From positions 1 to 64,000 of the forward strand of contig MU867061.1 in the NCBI GenBank assembly GCA_033725935.1: 64,000 bases of DNA. Reading direction: 5' to 3'. How positions within the stretch are numbered: the stretch's first letter is position 1; each line of letters starts with the position of its first letter. The notes beneath the pieces were generated by a model, which saw nothing but the letters and a program-made list of their open reading frames with translations, was not told the origin of the DNA and made no database searches. Positions 11,401-21,975 of this stretch are shown in pieces. The DNA is from Cladorrhinum sp. PSN259. Lineage: Eukaryota > Ascomycota > Sordariomycetes > Sordariales > Podosporaceae. The position numbers and the translations under genes were made by a program.

Positions 11401-12257
11401 TTAGCAGAGCTCCCACTCGTCAGCCCCATCTTCCATAGACCAGAGAATAGGTTCATTCTCCCCACTCTCGGAATCATTGTCAGACGCGTCGTCCCCAACT
11501 TGAGGCTCCGGTTCCCATCGAACACCGATGCCGCTGCAGACCAAATTTTCAAAATTCCAATCAAACTTGGACTTAGAGAGCGTTAAACGGCCGCTATTTA
11601 TTCCCACGTAATGTTCCCCCTCACGTCTAACAAACTCGGACGTGGTCGTTTCGGCAATGACCCGGACTGTTACTTGGTCCTTGCGGGTCATCACTCTCTT
11701 GGCTCCCGAAGAGCTAGAAGCCAGGCTGATTCGGAACTTTGTGCGTTCATTCTTCATGGCGTGGATATGATCGTCATGAACCGTCCAGTAGAGGCTTGGC
11801 TGGCGACGGTTGCGGATGAAGAAGCAGTTGCCGCTTAGCCAGTCGGGACCTGTCACAGGGTTGGGAACCATGGGAAAGCCTCGGCCGCCGTCTTTGCCGT
11901 CATTCACTAAGCTGGAGCTGACAATCTGCTTGAAGCTCCTGCTCATGGCGAGCTGGGCTTCGTGAATCCGCTCCCATTCTGTGCTCGGATTTCAGTTGTC
12001 AGCAAATTATCAGGTACCTAGTGTGCATTACATGATCAAGCTGGGCACAGGGGAAAAGACTTACTCTCAGAAGTATCATACCAGAATTGAGGCGAGGATC
12101 GACCCAAGCCCGTAATATGGTGGCTTTTCGAGAGTTCAAGGTAGAATTCGTCGGCGTCGTACCGGGAAGCGAAGCAGAGCATGTAACGGCCATGACGCGC
12201 CGCCGAATCGGTATTGCTAGGTAGCCATTTGATGAAGACGTAGTAAAGTCCCGACAT
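11401..12257 (-). CDS. Hypothetical protein with acidic C-terminus
   Basis: Two exons (12257-12065 and 11978-11401) joined across an 86 bp intron give 256 residues. The donor is gtaagt, the branch is ctgac and the acceptor is cacag. The start at 12257 (MSGLYYVF) is the first in-frame ATG. The middle has alternating aromatic and charged residues (NCFFIRN, LYWTVHDDHIHAM, TKFRIS) that faintly suggest a beta-trefoil-like fold; this is inference. The last ~35 residues are strongly acidic (DDASDNDSESGE). No signal peptide or membrane span is visible. It lies between the NLR-HET and HET-repeat genes, so a role near those receptors is possible but unproven. Confidence 0.75.
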
Positions 12258-13246
12258 GTTGTCAATTGTGAGCCAAGCTTGCAATGATGTAAGCTTCGGT
12301 CGAAAAGAATAAGGAGAGGAGCAGGGATTGGGACTGGAAGTCGAAGTTGCAGTAAACTGAAGTGAGAAGGGACCAATTTAGATAAGATGGTGGAAATTGA
12401 AAGTGGTTGAATGGACGCTCATAGATATGAGAAGTTATAGAGGAGCTGACCAGCGTTACAGCGCGTAAGCAGCTCGGGCTTAGTGAGTACGTTCTTTACA
12501 AGTTGAGGTTCTGCCTTAATCGAGCACTATGTTAGTTCCATGAACCGATCTACGTCGGGGGGCAAATCGAAAAGACCGGACTGGCTTGCTTTGGGCACCC
12601 TTGGGTAGCAGGAGCTGCAAAGAGTTAATTACACAGCTTATGCAGCTAAGGCTTTAGTGAGCTGTTTTTAATTGTGGCTTCTGCCTAAACCGAGTATTGC
12701 GTGTTAGGTCCATAGCCGGGCTGGCTTGCTTTGGGCACTGTTGGGTAGCAGGAGCTGCAAAGAGTTAATTACAGAGCTCATGCAGCTAAGGCTTTAGTCA
12801 GCTGTTTTTAATTGGGGTTTCTGCCTAAACCGAATATTATGTGTTAGGTCCATGAACCGCTACAGGTCGGGAGCGAACTGAAAAGCCGTGCTGGCTTGTT
12901 TTAGGCATCGTTAGGCAGAGTGTCGACACGCACAGTTCACGAGGATTGTGGCTCTCGTCTCCCATGCTCCATCGGAGATGGACACTGACCATTAGGAAGC
13001 TAGGGGCAGCACCACATTGAAGATGTGCAGTCACACATTGGAGGTAGCAACGGTGTCCGCAAGCGAACTAGCTGCAATAAGGGGGCAAAGCCTTAAGTTT
13101 CAGGAGGTTATCTGTTAGACTAGAACCTTTTAACTCCTTCTCCTAACCCTTTGCCGTATGAACTTTGAAGCTCATTGAACCTGTTCCATAGCATCCCCTC
13201 ATCACACTAAGACGCTACCTTAGGTACTAGTATACAGTCAATCCTC
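12258..13246. other. Intergenic region with tandem repeat
   Basis: No gene is seen between the two divergent genes. The middle is occupied by the imperfect tandem repeat at 12447-12915. The rest is the upstream DNA of both neighbours. Confidence 0.6.
12447..12915. repeat. Imperfect tandem repeat, ~170 bp unit, about 2.7 copies
   Basis: The phrase ctggcttgctttgggcac recurs at 12581 and 12721, and with changes at 12891. The phrases gggtagcaggagctgcaaag and ctgcctaaaccga recur between them. Spacing is 140 and 170 bp, because the middle unit lacks ~30 bp. A more divergent partial unit starts near 12447. Units keep near identity over 100 bp. Confidence 0.85.
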
Positions 13247-16200
13247 ATGGACTCCTACGCCAATGTGAGAGAGGATGCCCCACCGGCTCGCCAAAGGCCT
13301 TTACGCACGAAGCATCCAGCATCTCGGGCCAAAAAAGGCAAGACTTCCATTCGGAAACGTCAAGTGCCGGCAGACTTCACACCCGGAGGCTCGACACACA
13401 CCACACGGCCGTCGACACCGAGTGACGAGCGAGAGCCCGGATCAAGAGAGTACCGGTATACCAGCCTTGACGAGGGTCACATTCGATTGATTAAGCTGAA
13501 GCCGGGCAAGGATCAGGCCCCGATCCGCATCGAGTTCATTAACTACCAGATTTCAGATTCAACAGTGGAGAGGCGGGAGTACGAGGCGCTGTCGTACGTA
13601 TGGGGCCCTGAAGACAATCGTCAACGGGTCTTGGTCAACGAGACAGACTTCTTGTTGGTGACGAAAAACCTCCACGAAGCGCTACGACGTCTCCGTGACA
13701 ACGGGCTCGATCGGCACCTGTGGGTGGACTCGTTGTGCATCAACCAGTCCAATGATAAAGAGCGAGGAGAGCAAGTGGCCATGATGGCAAGGATCTACAA
13801 TTACGCCAAGTCCGTGGTCGTCTGGCTTGAGGAACCGGCAGGCGATGGAAGCGCCGCTACCACCAACAGCGACTTAGCACTCGCAAAGCTGCGGCAGGCG
13901 GCGGCGAAGGAACTCGGCAGAGCCAAAGACAAAAAAACCGTGCGTGACAGTGGGATGGACCAGGAAGGCATAAAAGCCATCAAGACGCTGCTTGAGCGGT
14001 CTTGGTTTCGGCGTATGTGGGTACGAGTCACGGCTTTTCTTTTCCCCATCCAACTATCACCTCATTCTTCCCACTTACGTTGCTGACGACTCCTTACTTG
14101 CTTAGGTAATCCAAGAAGCCGCAGCAGCCCGCAACATCGAGATAGTATCACATTCAAGCGAGTTAGACCGCCACACATTCTGTTCGGGCCTGAAGATTGC
14201 ACTCAGGTCAAATGATTTCGTTGCAGCCCATGTGGCTCGGTCCATCATCTTCCTCATGCAGCGCTACCATGGGCCCGGAAAGATCCGGACGGACCGGTTT
14301 ACCCTGGATCTGGCCCCCCTAGCCGAACTTCTGGACCTCTTTCACGACCGACAAGCTACCAAGCCAGTGGACAAGGTCTTTGCGCTTCTCGGAATGGCAT
14401 CGGACCCCGAGATCCCGCCCGGGCTGTTGCCCGATTACCAGGTCCACTGGCCGGACTTGTTCCGCCGCCTCGTCGATTTTCTTGTCGGCTCGTCGGCGTC
14501 GGTCAAGACGTTCGGTGAAGAGGCAGCCGTCTTTGAAACCAAAGGCAAAACTCTCGGAACTTGGGGCACGATGAGTTCAAAGCTATCACAAGGACTTGCT
14601 AAGGATATGCACGCGCCGGTGGGGTCGGCGCGGGATGACGATGTTGTATGCCAGTTTCAGAAAGCACGCACTCCAACGGTCCTTAGAGCCTGTGGTGACT
14701 ACTGGCTCGTCGTCGCCATGGGGTTAAGCTTCAATAGCAACCAAGATGAAGCATCGCTGAAGAGCCCCAACTGTGATTTCCTGGTGGTCTGGGATTGGAA
14801 GTCGCCGTCTCAAACGGAGCCAAAGGCTGAGGAAGGGCCGTATGAAAAGTTCAGCAGCGCGCGGTCGGGCGCAGGGACCACCAGCCAGAGCGAGCATACC
14901 CATACCCGAGCGACGCGTTTGGTGGACATGGCCTTGGCTCGGGCTTCCTTGGGCCAACATGAAGCCGCGTACGAAAGCTTCCGAGCAGGCATGCTCTATG
15001 TCCCCACTTCACCGGAAACGGGGGAGCTCGATTACATACTGGCCACAGGTGACAAGATTGCCGATCAGTGCAGCAGCAGCAGCAGCTCCCCGAAGGTCGG
15101 TGACCAAGTCCGAATCATGGTCGATATCCTTGGGCGGAGAAAAGATTTTGAGCAGATCACGAGCGGAGCGCTAGTCGAGGCTGCAAAATCCAGTGCCGGA
15201 GCGGTGGAGCTGCTCCGCAAACAGCACGGCACCGCGTTCGAGATTACCCAGGCTGTCCTCATGCACGTATCAGAACTCGAACACACTGGCGTCGTTAAGC
15301 TGATGACGGAACTCCTGGGTTCCAATCTCGGCAGTGAGAAAGTGGACATTGCCGAGAGCGTGCTCCAAGCCGCCGCCCGAAACAAAGAGCATGGAGATTC
15401 TTTGCTAAGTATCATGCTTAATCGCAATGACACCAGACTCGAGATCACCGAGAGCGTGGTCGAGGTACTGTCAGCCAACGGGAAAACCGAGGAATCCACC
15501 ATGAAATCCCTCCTCGGCCTTCTTCCCGAACAGGTCGAACTGACCTCGGCTACGGCTACGGCAGCAGCGAGTGCAGCCAGACCTGAGGTGATGAAGTTGC
15601 TGCTCGACCACCAGAACCGTTGTTTCAAGGTCACTGATGATGTCATTCTCTCACTCGCCCAAAATAAGTGGTGCACCGAGATTTTGGACTTGTTCTTTCA
15701 ACAATACGACAGCGAGATCAGCACGACAAGGAAGTTGGCTGAGAAGTTAGCAGCTCGGACTGAAAAGTACGTCGAGAACTTAATAAAGGAGCTTCTGGTG
15801 CGGAAGAAGGTCAAAGTTACCGAGCGAGTTCTCGAGGCGGCCGCTGGTAACAAGGCGGCGGGCACCCAAATTATGGAGGTGCTGCTCAGAGAAAGCAAAC
15901 AGACCTATATCACCGAGGATGTAGCAATCATAGCGTTCGGAAACACATCCTACGCATGCAGCATGATGAACATATTCTTTAAGGAAAGTGTCACGGTAGC
16001 TGCCACCGAGGAGGTCCTCAAGGCGGCTGCCAGACACCCTGATGGCCGGGACCTGTTCCAACTGTTCTTTAAACATCAGAGCAATATGATCAAGATCACT
16101 GAGGAGGTTGTCAACGAAGCGGTGAGGAATCAGTGGTGGGCTGTGTCTTTGATTAGGCAGTTCTTGGAATGGGGAGTGACAGTGAAGGTGACCGAGCGGA

Positions 16201-16991
16201 TCCTCGAGTCTGCGGCTGAGAGGGAGGATTATTTTGTCGTCGATCTTCTGGAGGTGTTACTTGAAGGCAACGGGGCGAGACTGAGCGAAAGGGTACTCAA
16301 AGCCGCAGCCAAGAACGAGCATAATGGCGAACGCCTGATGCACCTCTTGCTCCAGAAGCGCCCCGAAGAAGTAGAAGCGACAGAGGGGTTGCTCAATGCG
16401 GCAGCCGGGAATAAGAACCAAGGCTATGACGTGATGAAAATGCTTTTTAAAGAGCGACGAGACAGCCTGGTAGTGACGGAAGGTGTCGTTAAGGCCGTAG
16501 TGGGGAATGAGTGGGCTTGTGGTTACGACATTCTGGAAGAGCTCTACAAGAGCGGAGCCCGGGTGGTCTTGACGGAAGCGGTTATGAGGGTGGCAGTAGG
16601 GAATCCGAGTCACGCCTACAAGTTCATACGCGAGTTTTTCAGCCGCAACTCGGCTGACGTGGTGATTACCGACGAGATATTAAGAATAGCGGCTGGAAAC
16701 ACGAACGATGGGGCCGAATCAGTTTCCGTTATCTTCGAAAACCGCCCGAGGATCCGCGAGGAGGTGAGCGAGGAGATGGTGCTGGCAGCGGTCGGGAATG
16801 AAGTGTGCGGCAAAGAGGTGATGGACTTGCTTATTAATCGCTGTAGAGATAAGTTGCCTGTAACTGATGAGGTGTTTAAGATGGCGAGTGCACCTGGAAG
16901 ACAAGAGGTTTTGTCCAAGCTAGAAAAATGGAGAGTTGGCCAGTATGAGAGCGAGTATGAGAGCGAGTATGAGAGCGAGTATGAGAGTTGA
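13247..16991 (+). CDS. HET-domain protein with ~18 C-terminal helical repeats
   Basis: Putative heterokaryon-incompatibility-type protein. Two exons (13247-14020, 14106-16991) joined over an 85 bp intron give 1,219 residues; the junction rebuilds the conserved RMW-VIQEA motif. The HET domain (~112-262) shows YEALSYVWG and LWVDSLCIN. It is followed by a ~340-residue HET-associated region (FALLGMASD). From ~608 to ~1195 lie about 18 units of 31-33 residues with the theme (V/I)TE-VL-AAA-N---G---M-LLL, a repeat class known from fungal NLR/HET-type proteins and distinct from ankyrin or TPR. The C-terminus is a YESE tandem. The 5' end of the ORF is basic and Pro/Thr-rich. No nonsense codons are seen, so it may be functional. 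Confidence 0.9.
16944..16987 (+). repeat. Perfect 12 bp coding minisatellite
   Basis: Three exact copies of tatgagagcgag plus a further 8 bases encode the C-terminal YESE repeats of the HET-repeat protein. Copy-number changes would keep the frame. Confidence 0.95.
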
Positions 16992-17569
16992 TCGGGAGGT
17001 GTCTGTATTAAGTAAAAGGTTTTTAGCATCGGGTCAAATTTTTATTGCACACTTATCCGAATTTGTCAAACAGCCGTTCAAGTTGTAAACAATACTGTAA
17101 TTGAACGCAAAATATCCCTGTCACAAGCCGGCCTCTTAGCTACTACTTAGCTTATACGCTGTGTATTTTCCTTTAAGACGCTCCCTAGATACTCGGTTCC
17201 GACGGTAGACGCTGTAGCTTTACGCGGCCCGGTTAGAACCAGCAATAGTCTAAGGCGTGCTTGGCTGTTACCCGTATTTAACTATTAGGTAGATATATTA
17301 ACGATACCTTAATATGTTGTAAGTTTCTAGAATATTAGTGAATATATTATAAACTTTTATAATGCCTTATATCATAACTTGTACCGGTTAAGATATAGAC
17401 TATCAGGTGTCTGTAATAGCGTTCTACTTCAGGGGGGTAGAAAGTGCCGTAAAATTGCTTCTATTAATTAAAACTATGCTCCTAAGCAAAGACCGCTTTT
17501 TATAGGCTTATTTACCCAGGTCTTGCTCAGGTATAGCTAAGGTCTGTGTTAGCTAGAGGGAAGATTGTC
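16992..17569. other. AT-rich RIP-like spacer
   Basis: TA-rich sequence with many TAG and TAA triplets in all frames and no coding evidence. It continues into the decayed relic downstream. Confidence 0.5.
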
Positions 17570-17940
17570 ACGAACAAAGACAAGAACGAACATTATCGAC
17601 GCAGCTTCTGAAGTTATACGGGTCATCATCTGGGCGCATTAATGCCAGTGCGGACGCTGTGGTTGCTTGAGCTAGTGTGCCAATGAGAGCCTGTGCATCA
17701 TTGCTAGTCAAATGATCTCCGTTCAAGATCTTCTCCTAGGCAAAGCCATTACCCAGGTTCGCCTGAAGGAAAGAGAGTTCCGAAATTGTGCGAGCGCGTT
17801 CCTGAAGCTGGTCAACGTAAGTTAAGACAGGGTACGGCTATACCGTTTCAAGAACGTGGTGAAGCTGCTCCACCGTGATTGTCGCCATGTTCTGCAATAT
17901 TTCAATGTTCTCGAGCATGCTCTGAAAGGGGGTGATTGAC
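17570..17940 (-). pseudogene. RIP-decayed coding relic, family unknown
   Basis: On the minus strand one frame from ~17940 to ~17575 reads a soluble, helix-rich protein of about 120 codons. Visible pieces are ENIEILQNMATITVEQLHHV, LTYVDQLQERARTISELSF and SNDAQALIGTLAQ. Two TAG codons at ~17841 and ~17737 each stand where CAG would fit, followed by a natural-looking stop. This is the pattern expected from RIP. The upstream part and function are not recoverable. Confidence 0.5.
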
Positions 17941-18578
17941 TGTTTAGTTTCGGCCTCTCATCAGGTCTTGGGTCGATCAAATATATTGTGCTCCGTTCTG
18001 TCCACGTTAGTAGTGCGGTTTGGAGCGAAAAGACGCATCGTGATATGTACAGAACGTCGTCCTGACGGGTGTAAACGCTTGCCAGTATCGTGCGCTGCTG
18101 CATGTAGGCGGAGAGTATCTGCGGACAAAAGGCCGGAAACGGGCAAGCTGAGGGCAAGTCATGACCTGAGGTACTGTGGCTAGCTGCAGCTTGCATGCGA
18201 ATTAAGCAAACTAAGCAACGCAGTTGCACCACTAATCGGGGGACAAACGAAGGGATAATTGTAAACACAGTGCTACCACGAACTCAGCTTGAGATGCTCG
18301 CACGCTTTGAGTGTTATTGGCTGCTAGGGTAATTGGCATGCCGCTTAACAACCGTACTTGGAAGGCTGCACTTAGCGCTATTGCTTTTCTGCACCGTAAG
18401 TGCCCGAGTGCGACGGACGGCAAATGGTCTTCGGAAGTCTAGCCATGCTTGGCGTAGCAGCCAAGTCGAGTATATTGTAGATGCTCCCGAAGAGCGCCGG
18501 GCTTCCGGAGAGCCCACTCTCGGAGAGCATGCTTGCGGAGAGCGGGTTCCCGGTAAATATTTCCCGTCGTTCTTACCA
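17941..18578. other. Intergenic, nothing supported
   Basis: Several open frames of 60-150 codons overlap on both strands here, but none shows a protein-like composition or gene signals. It includes the 3' flank of the oxygenase gene. Confidence 0.5.
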
Positions 18579-19757
18579 TCAAATTTCTGCCTGCAATGGA
18601 ACATTCAGGGCCTTGATCCGCTTCTCTACCCACTCGCGACAGGTAATCTTGTCGTACTTTTTCTCTTCCCCTTCCTCCAGACAGCTGTCCAACACGCCGC
18701 AGGATTTGTCTAAATTAAACCCAAAAAAGAAGGGCATGCTCAGCCTCTCACGGCCGCTGAGGTTCCTAGCCCTATGGACTGTGCTCAGCCACTTATCGTT
18801 CGTTATTCGCTGCATGTAATCAGCAAAGTTGACTACAAACGTTCCCTCGATTGGCTTCGCCCTGAGCCATTGTCCTTTTCTGTCCAGAACCTCTAGTCCT
18901 CCCGTTTGGTCCTGCCAGAGAATGGTGAACAGCTGAAAGTCGGTGTGAGATCCCAGTTCTACTACGGAATCTACATCACCACTACCATCGCTACCAGGCT
19001 GAACAGAAGCCAAAGAGGAAGAAGACGCTGACGAATGGGGATAATAACTCAACGACGCCACCGCATCCGGCCACTCAAACTTGTCATCGAACCCGTCCTC
19101 CTCCAGCCCGAGCGCGAGCGCGAAGCACCTGACCAGCTTCCTTCCCAAGCCTAGCACATCCTGGTACAGCGGCACCAACGTCTTCTTCAGCTGCGGACAC
19201 GTCCCGTCCGTTTTGGAGAAAGGAAACCCGTCCGCCTCGTCGAGCTTAAGCGCAGCCCGAACCCGATCTGGGACGATCGGTTCCCCGGTCCTGTCATCCC
19301 GAGGGACCTCCGGGTCGTTGGCGGGATCGTACCGCACCACGAAGCTTTCCCTGCTATCAGTGCCCTCGAACGGGTTCGCCTTCATGGATAAGGGCGGGTG
19401 CCAGCCGTCCATGTGCGTGTGGGCCTTGGAGTTGGCCGTGTTAGCCGGCTCCTTGAGTTCGGGCGGTTGGCGGAAAAAGTCAAGCGAGGCGGCGTGTGTG
19501 GCCGAGATGAAGGCGGTGGATATGCCGTGATTGGTCACGTAGAAGAACCCGTTAGTTGTAGCCGCGTCTCGGATCTGGGCGGCTATGCGTCGGCGGTCCG
19601 ACAGGGTGGAAGACTGGTCCGAGAGGGCGGAGAGGTCGATGATGGGGATCTCGGAGGGGGTGGCATCGCGGAGAGGGGTCGACAGGATGGTGCGGGTGAT
19701 GGGCCCGTCGCCGGCGGCGAGGTGGAGGAGAGTGGTTTTTAGTTCTTCCATGGTCAT
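18579..19757 (-). CDS. 2-oxoglutarate/Fe(II)-dependent oxygenase (isopenicillin N synthase-like)
   Basis: Predicted cytosolic non-haem iron dioxygenase of 392 residues, without introns. The ATG at 19757 is the first in-frame methionine; the frame is open further upstream but without ATG. The N-terminal DIOX_N part shows IPIIDLSAL and GFFYVTNHGI. The iron-binding triad is visible as HTD in ELGSHTDFQLFTI and the distal His in STVHRA; RERLS supplies the Arg-x-Ser that binds 2-oxoglutarate. The substrate is unknown. It lies on the same strand as the KAPA synthase gene, 570 bp away, so a link with biotin metabolism is possible but only inferred from position. Confidence 0.9.
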   Translation of the reverse strand: MTMEELKTTLLHLAAGDGPITRTILSTPLRDATPSEIPIIDLSALSDQSSTLSDRRRIAAQIRDAATTNGFFYVTNHGISTAFISATHAASLDFFRQPPELKEPANTANSKAHTHMDGWHPPLSMKANPFEGTDSRESFVVRYDPANDPEVPRDDRTGEPIVPDRVRAALKLDEADGFPFSKTDGTCPQLKKTLVPLYQDVLGLGRKLVRCFALALGLEEDGFDDKFEWPDAVASLSYYPHSSASSSSLASVQPGSDGSGDVDSVVELGSHTDFQLFTILWQDQTGGLEVLDRKGQWLRAKPIEGTFVVNFADYMQRITNDKWLSTVHRARNLSGRERLSMPFFFGFNLDKSCGVLDSCLEEGEEKKYDKITCREWVEKRIKALNVPLQAEI

Positions 19758-20326
19758 TGTCGTCGATATCTTTGCTGTCGTTGTTGTTGTTTTGGTAATG
19801 ATGGGCAAACCCTTTGTGCTGCAATGATCTGCACTGCACTGTCAACAACGACCTCTCTTTTTGTCCACCTCGGTTGTGATGGGATCAAAAAGTGCGGGGT
19901 CAAAACGTGATTCGGACCTTTCGTGTCATGTTACACAAAGCAACCGGTACATCTAAAAATGGTGTGGTACAAAAAATCATTTCGGAATCTTTTGTGCTAC
20001 ACAACCATAAACGTGGGCATATGCATGAGACGCAAAACCCCTTGCGGGTGAAATACGTGTCTGCTGCTCTAAAGTTATAGTTACCTGTCCGGTTCGCTTC
20101 GAATTTGCTGAGACGGGCATTGTGCGGCACTGCTAGAAGTAGGCGCTTACTCTTAGCGCAACGGTATAATCTGAGTGCTAGCATCATGGCACGTTGAGAC
20201 TCGATGAGTGAGTCAAGTTAACATTCTAAACTATGCAAGACTGGAGCTGGCACACGACGTCTATGTAAAACTCCTGCAGGTCGGCGCCAGTATCCTCTCC
20301 ATGCATGTTGCTCTCGCTGCCCAGAG
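19758..20326. other. Intergenic between oxygenase and KAPA synthase
   Basis: No gene is seen. Two loosely similar words, ttcggacctttcgtg near 19915 and ttcggaatcttttgtg near 19980, each followed by a cacaa, may be a decayed short repeat. Confidence 0.5.
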
Positions 20327-21742
20327 CTAAATCTTTGGCGATGGGACAAGACTTTGTTTGACTGCGTCACTCTGTCTCGCCTCCTCCAGCCGGGCCACTA
20401 ACCAGGCCTCTATCGCTGTAATTAATCCGATACTCTCGGTCACAGTATTGGCTGCATGCAAACATATTCTTATCCTCTCAGTGCCTTTGGGCACTGTGGG
20501 CGCGACTATGGGACGCACCATGAATCCGCCACGTTGACAATGACTCGCTAAGCTGCGAGGATGGTTCGTAAAGACTGGGATAACTGATGATTTCGGCTCG
20601 GCCGAATTAACATGCAAGAGATGTGCTGGAGGCTTCTGCCGCTCGACAACTGCAAGTAACATGATGTGCGTTTGCTTTACGAGGTCCCGCAGATGTCGAA
20701 CCAGCGGCTCAGCTCCACCGCTCATGATGAAGTGATACGCGACTTCGATGCTGATCATGGAGGGAAGTCCGACGGCAGTTGTATAGATGAGAGTGCGACC
20801 GTAGTTGATCAAGTAAGACCGTGTGACTTCTGAACATAAAACGAGCCCTACCAAAGTCAGAACCGCTATCGGGATGGCATCATAATACATACCGCCCGAG
20901 CATCCCATCGCTTTACCAAAACCCAATATCCTCGTCCACACCCGATCCTCGAGACCTAGCTCGCACACTAGACCCCGACCTCGATTGCCAAATACACCGA
21001 CCGAGTGAGCCTCGTCGACAACTACCAGCCCGTTTCCTTGCGGAAGACAACTATCGACACAAGTCACCACCTCCGTTAGAGGGACCACGTCCCCATCCAT
21101 GCTGTAGACACCCTCAACAGCGATAAAGACGTTTCTCTCTCCGGACCTGAAAAGATGCCCCTCCGGCCCCGCTAGAAGACCGAGCAAAACCGATTTGAGT
21201 GGCTGGGGACCCCCAACGTCAACGTCCGGCGAGCTGAGATGCTGGCCCTTCTCGGCGGTCCATACCGAATTGTGCGCAAATGGTATTCTTTTGTTGGCCC
21301 GGCTAAGGCGCATTCCGTCGTGGATACTGGCATGAATGAGCTCGTCGTAGACTATGGCATCACCCGGCTGGGGCACACAGCTAAAAAGGCCCACGTTGGC
21401 GTCCATGGCAGAGCCGAATAGCAGACTAGCAGGTGCGTTGTGGAAGGCTGCAAGCGTTTTTTCCAGAGCCTCTGCACGTGCCGAGTTCCCGTCGAGCAGG
21501 CGAGAGCCTCCCGAGCCCAAAAGAGGTGGTGAGGTGGTTGAGGGGGGTGCCTCGGCGGCGGTTTGCAGTTGGGCCAAAAAAGCAGATCGGACTGATGGCT
21601 GAGCGGATAGCGAGAGGTATGCATTAGACGAAAAATCTGCCATTTCGGGGGGGACGAGGGTGAGACTGCGTAAGAGTCCTCGTGATTTTCTGCGGTCCAA
21701 ATGCCTAGCAAGTGTTGCGTCGAGGCGCTTGGATTGCGACAT
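20327..21742 (-). CDS. bioF: 8-amino-7-oxononanoate (KAPA) synthase
   Basis: PLP enzyme condensing pimeloyl-CoA (or its thioester equivalent) with alanine, the first dedicated step of biotin ring assembly. Exons 21742-20893 and 20847-20327 join over a 45 bp intron to give 456 residues; splicing restores GCSGGLVLCSEV and LINYGRTLIYTTA, conserved in this family. Visible motifs: SNAYLSLSAQP, SGGSRLLDGN, YDELIHASIHDG, VDEAHSVGVFGNRGRG and the PLP lysine K277 in GFGKAMG. The C-terminus ends in PKI, which resembles a weak peroxisomal PTS1 signal; KAPA synthase of Aspergillus is peroxisomal. The gene diverges from BioDA with 233 bp between start codons, implying coregulation. Relatives include alpha-oxoamine synthases, but the neighbour supports biotin. 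Confidence 0.92.
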   Translation of the reverse strand: MSQSKRLDATLARHLDRRKSRGLLRSLTLVPPEMADFSSNAYLSLSAQPSVRSAFLAQLQTAAEAPPSTTSPPLLGSGGSRLLDGNSARAEALEKTLAAFHNAPASLLFGSAMDANVGLFSCVPQPGDAIVYDELIHASIHDGMRLSRANKRIPFAHNSVWTAEKGQHLSSPDVDVGGPQPLKSVLLGLLAGPEGHLFRSGERNVFIAVEGVYSMDGDVVPLTEVVTCVDSCLPQGNGLVVVDEAHSVGVFGNRGRGLVCELGLEDRVWTRILGFGKAMGCSGGMYYDAIPIAVLTLVGLVLCSEVTRSYLINYGRTLIYTTAVGLPSMISIEVAYHFIMSGGAEPLVRHLRDLVKQTHIMLLAVVERQKPPAHLLHVNSAEPKSSVIPVFTNHPRSLASHCQRGGFMVRPIVAPTVPKGTERIRICLHAANTVTESIGLITAIEAWLVARLEEARQSDAVKQSLVPSPKI

Positions 21743-21975
21743 GGTTGTATATGTTGTTGGTTGAAGAGGTAGTAATCTCTGGACAACAATTACTCGCGAG
21801 CGTCTTTCACACCCGCCATAAAAACCGCGCAGTCCTGCATCACTGTCCCGATGTCGGGGGGCCGGAGCTTAAGCGAACCAACGCGCTCCTGTATTTCAAC
21901 CGCGCGTTGCGACCCCGCCTGGCCTCTCACACTCAACCCCAAGGGATATAAACCAAGACCGTGACCACAACCAAC
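21743..21975. promoter_or_regulatory. Divergent promoter of bioF and bioDA
   Basis: The 233 bp between the two start codons must hold both promoters. A TATA-like gatataaa at 21945-21952 lies ~24 bp before the BioDA ATG. A cataaaaa element near 21820 may serve the opposite direction. No known operator was recognised. Confidence 0.6.

Noticed and set aside
12447..12915. CRISPR-like regular repeat
   Set aside because: Units are ~140-170 bp, imperfect and few, in a eukaryotic genome; it is a simple tandem duplication.
17822..18268. 148-codon minus-strand ORF upstream of the decayed relic
   Set aside because: It is in a different frame from the relic at 17570-17940 and has random composition.
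1..18500. Starship giant transposon or mobile element with a captain recombinase
   Set aside because: The cargo-like content and inverted repeats invite this idea, but no tyrosine recombinase (DUF3435) or transposase reading frame was found.
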